From Alphaproteobacteria bacterium (GTDB taxonomy: Bacteria > Pseudomonadota > Alphaproteobacteria > Rhizobiales > Devosiaceae), in assembly GCA_024279575.1 (NCBI GenBank), contig JAJRRJ010000230.1:1-5294 (forward strand): 5,294 bases of DNA, in the 5' to 3' direction. Below the pieces are notes generated by a model. The model was given only the letters and a program-made list of their open reading frames with translations. It had not been told where the DNA came from and ran no database searches. Numbering within the stretch: position 1 is the first letter of the stretch; each line of letters opens with the position of its first letter. Below are positions 5,242-5,294 of the stretch, one piece after another. Both the position numbers and the translations under genes were made by a program.

Positions 5242-5294
5242 ATGCCCAAAAGAATGAAAAATATGACCAACTTTCCAGACAATGAACAAAGCAA
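5242..5294 (+). CDS. Possible start of a divergent gene, cut by the window edge
   Basis: An ATG at 5242 opens a frame (MPKRMKNMTNFPDNEQS) that stays open to the end of the window; in-frame ATGs at 5254 and 5263 are alternatives. There is no good Shine-Dalgarno, and 17 codons are too few to identify a family. A gene divergent from divK here is plausible, but this may be noise. Confidence 0.22.
   Translation, partial: MPKRMKNMTNFPDNEQS

Overview
The window looks like a piece of an alphaproteobacterial chromosome of moderate GC content. The evidence is the linkage of an RNase R gene, a DUF983 zinc-ribbon membrane protein gene and a 55-residue zinc-free L33 gene (rpmG) to a divK-pleD cell-cycle pair, an arrangement I know from Alphaproteobacteria. 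Genus and family cannot be read from the sequence.

Layout: (1) 2-1027 (+) is the 3' part of rnr, followed after 2 nt by a DUF983 gene (1030-1452). (2) rpmG (1593-1760) has its own plausible promoter and a clear Rho-independent terminator (1792-1824). (3) 1825-2134 has no convincing gene but holds a row of strong inverted repeats. (4) 2135-3279 is an accessory regulator/exporter module: a GTG-started SMR exporter of the SugE/Gdx type on the minus strand and a TetR-family repressor gene on the plus strand. They diverge from a 233-bp region with two near-identical 17-bp palindromes. The exporter's leader also contains a 38-codon remnant of a VOC (glyoxalase-fold) gene preceded by a perfect AAGGAGG. 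(5) 3326-5123 on the minus strand is the divK-pleD operon: a single-domain response regulator and a REC-REC-GGDEF diguanylate cyclase, converging with tetR. (6) The last ~50 bases may begin a divergent plus-strand gene.

How the parts work together: rnr and rpmG serve RNA decay and translation. DivK and PleD are phospho-controlled cell-cycle and c-di-GMP signalling proteins. The sugE-tetR module appears inserted between rpmG and pleD and is probably a self-contained, ligand-induced export system. Its most unusual points are the VOC gene stump between promoter and exporter, the operator that directly abuts the repressor's start codon, and the hairpin-rich gene-free stretch beside it. I found no complete new system, but these three deserve a closer look.
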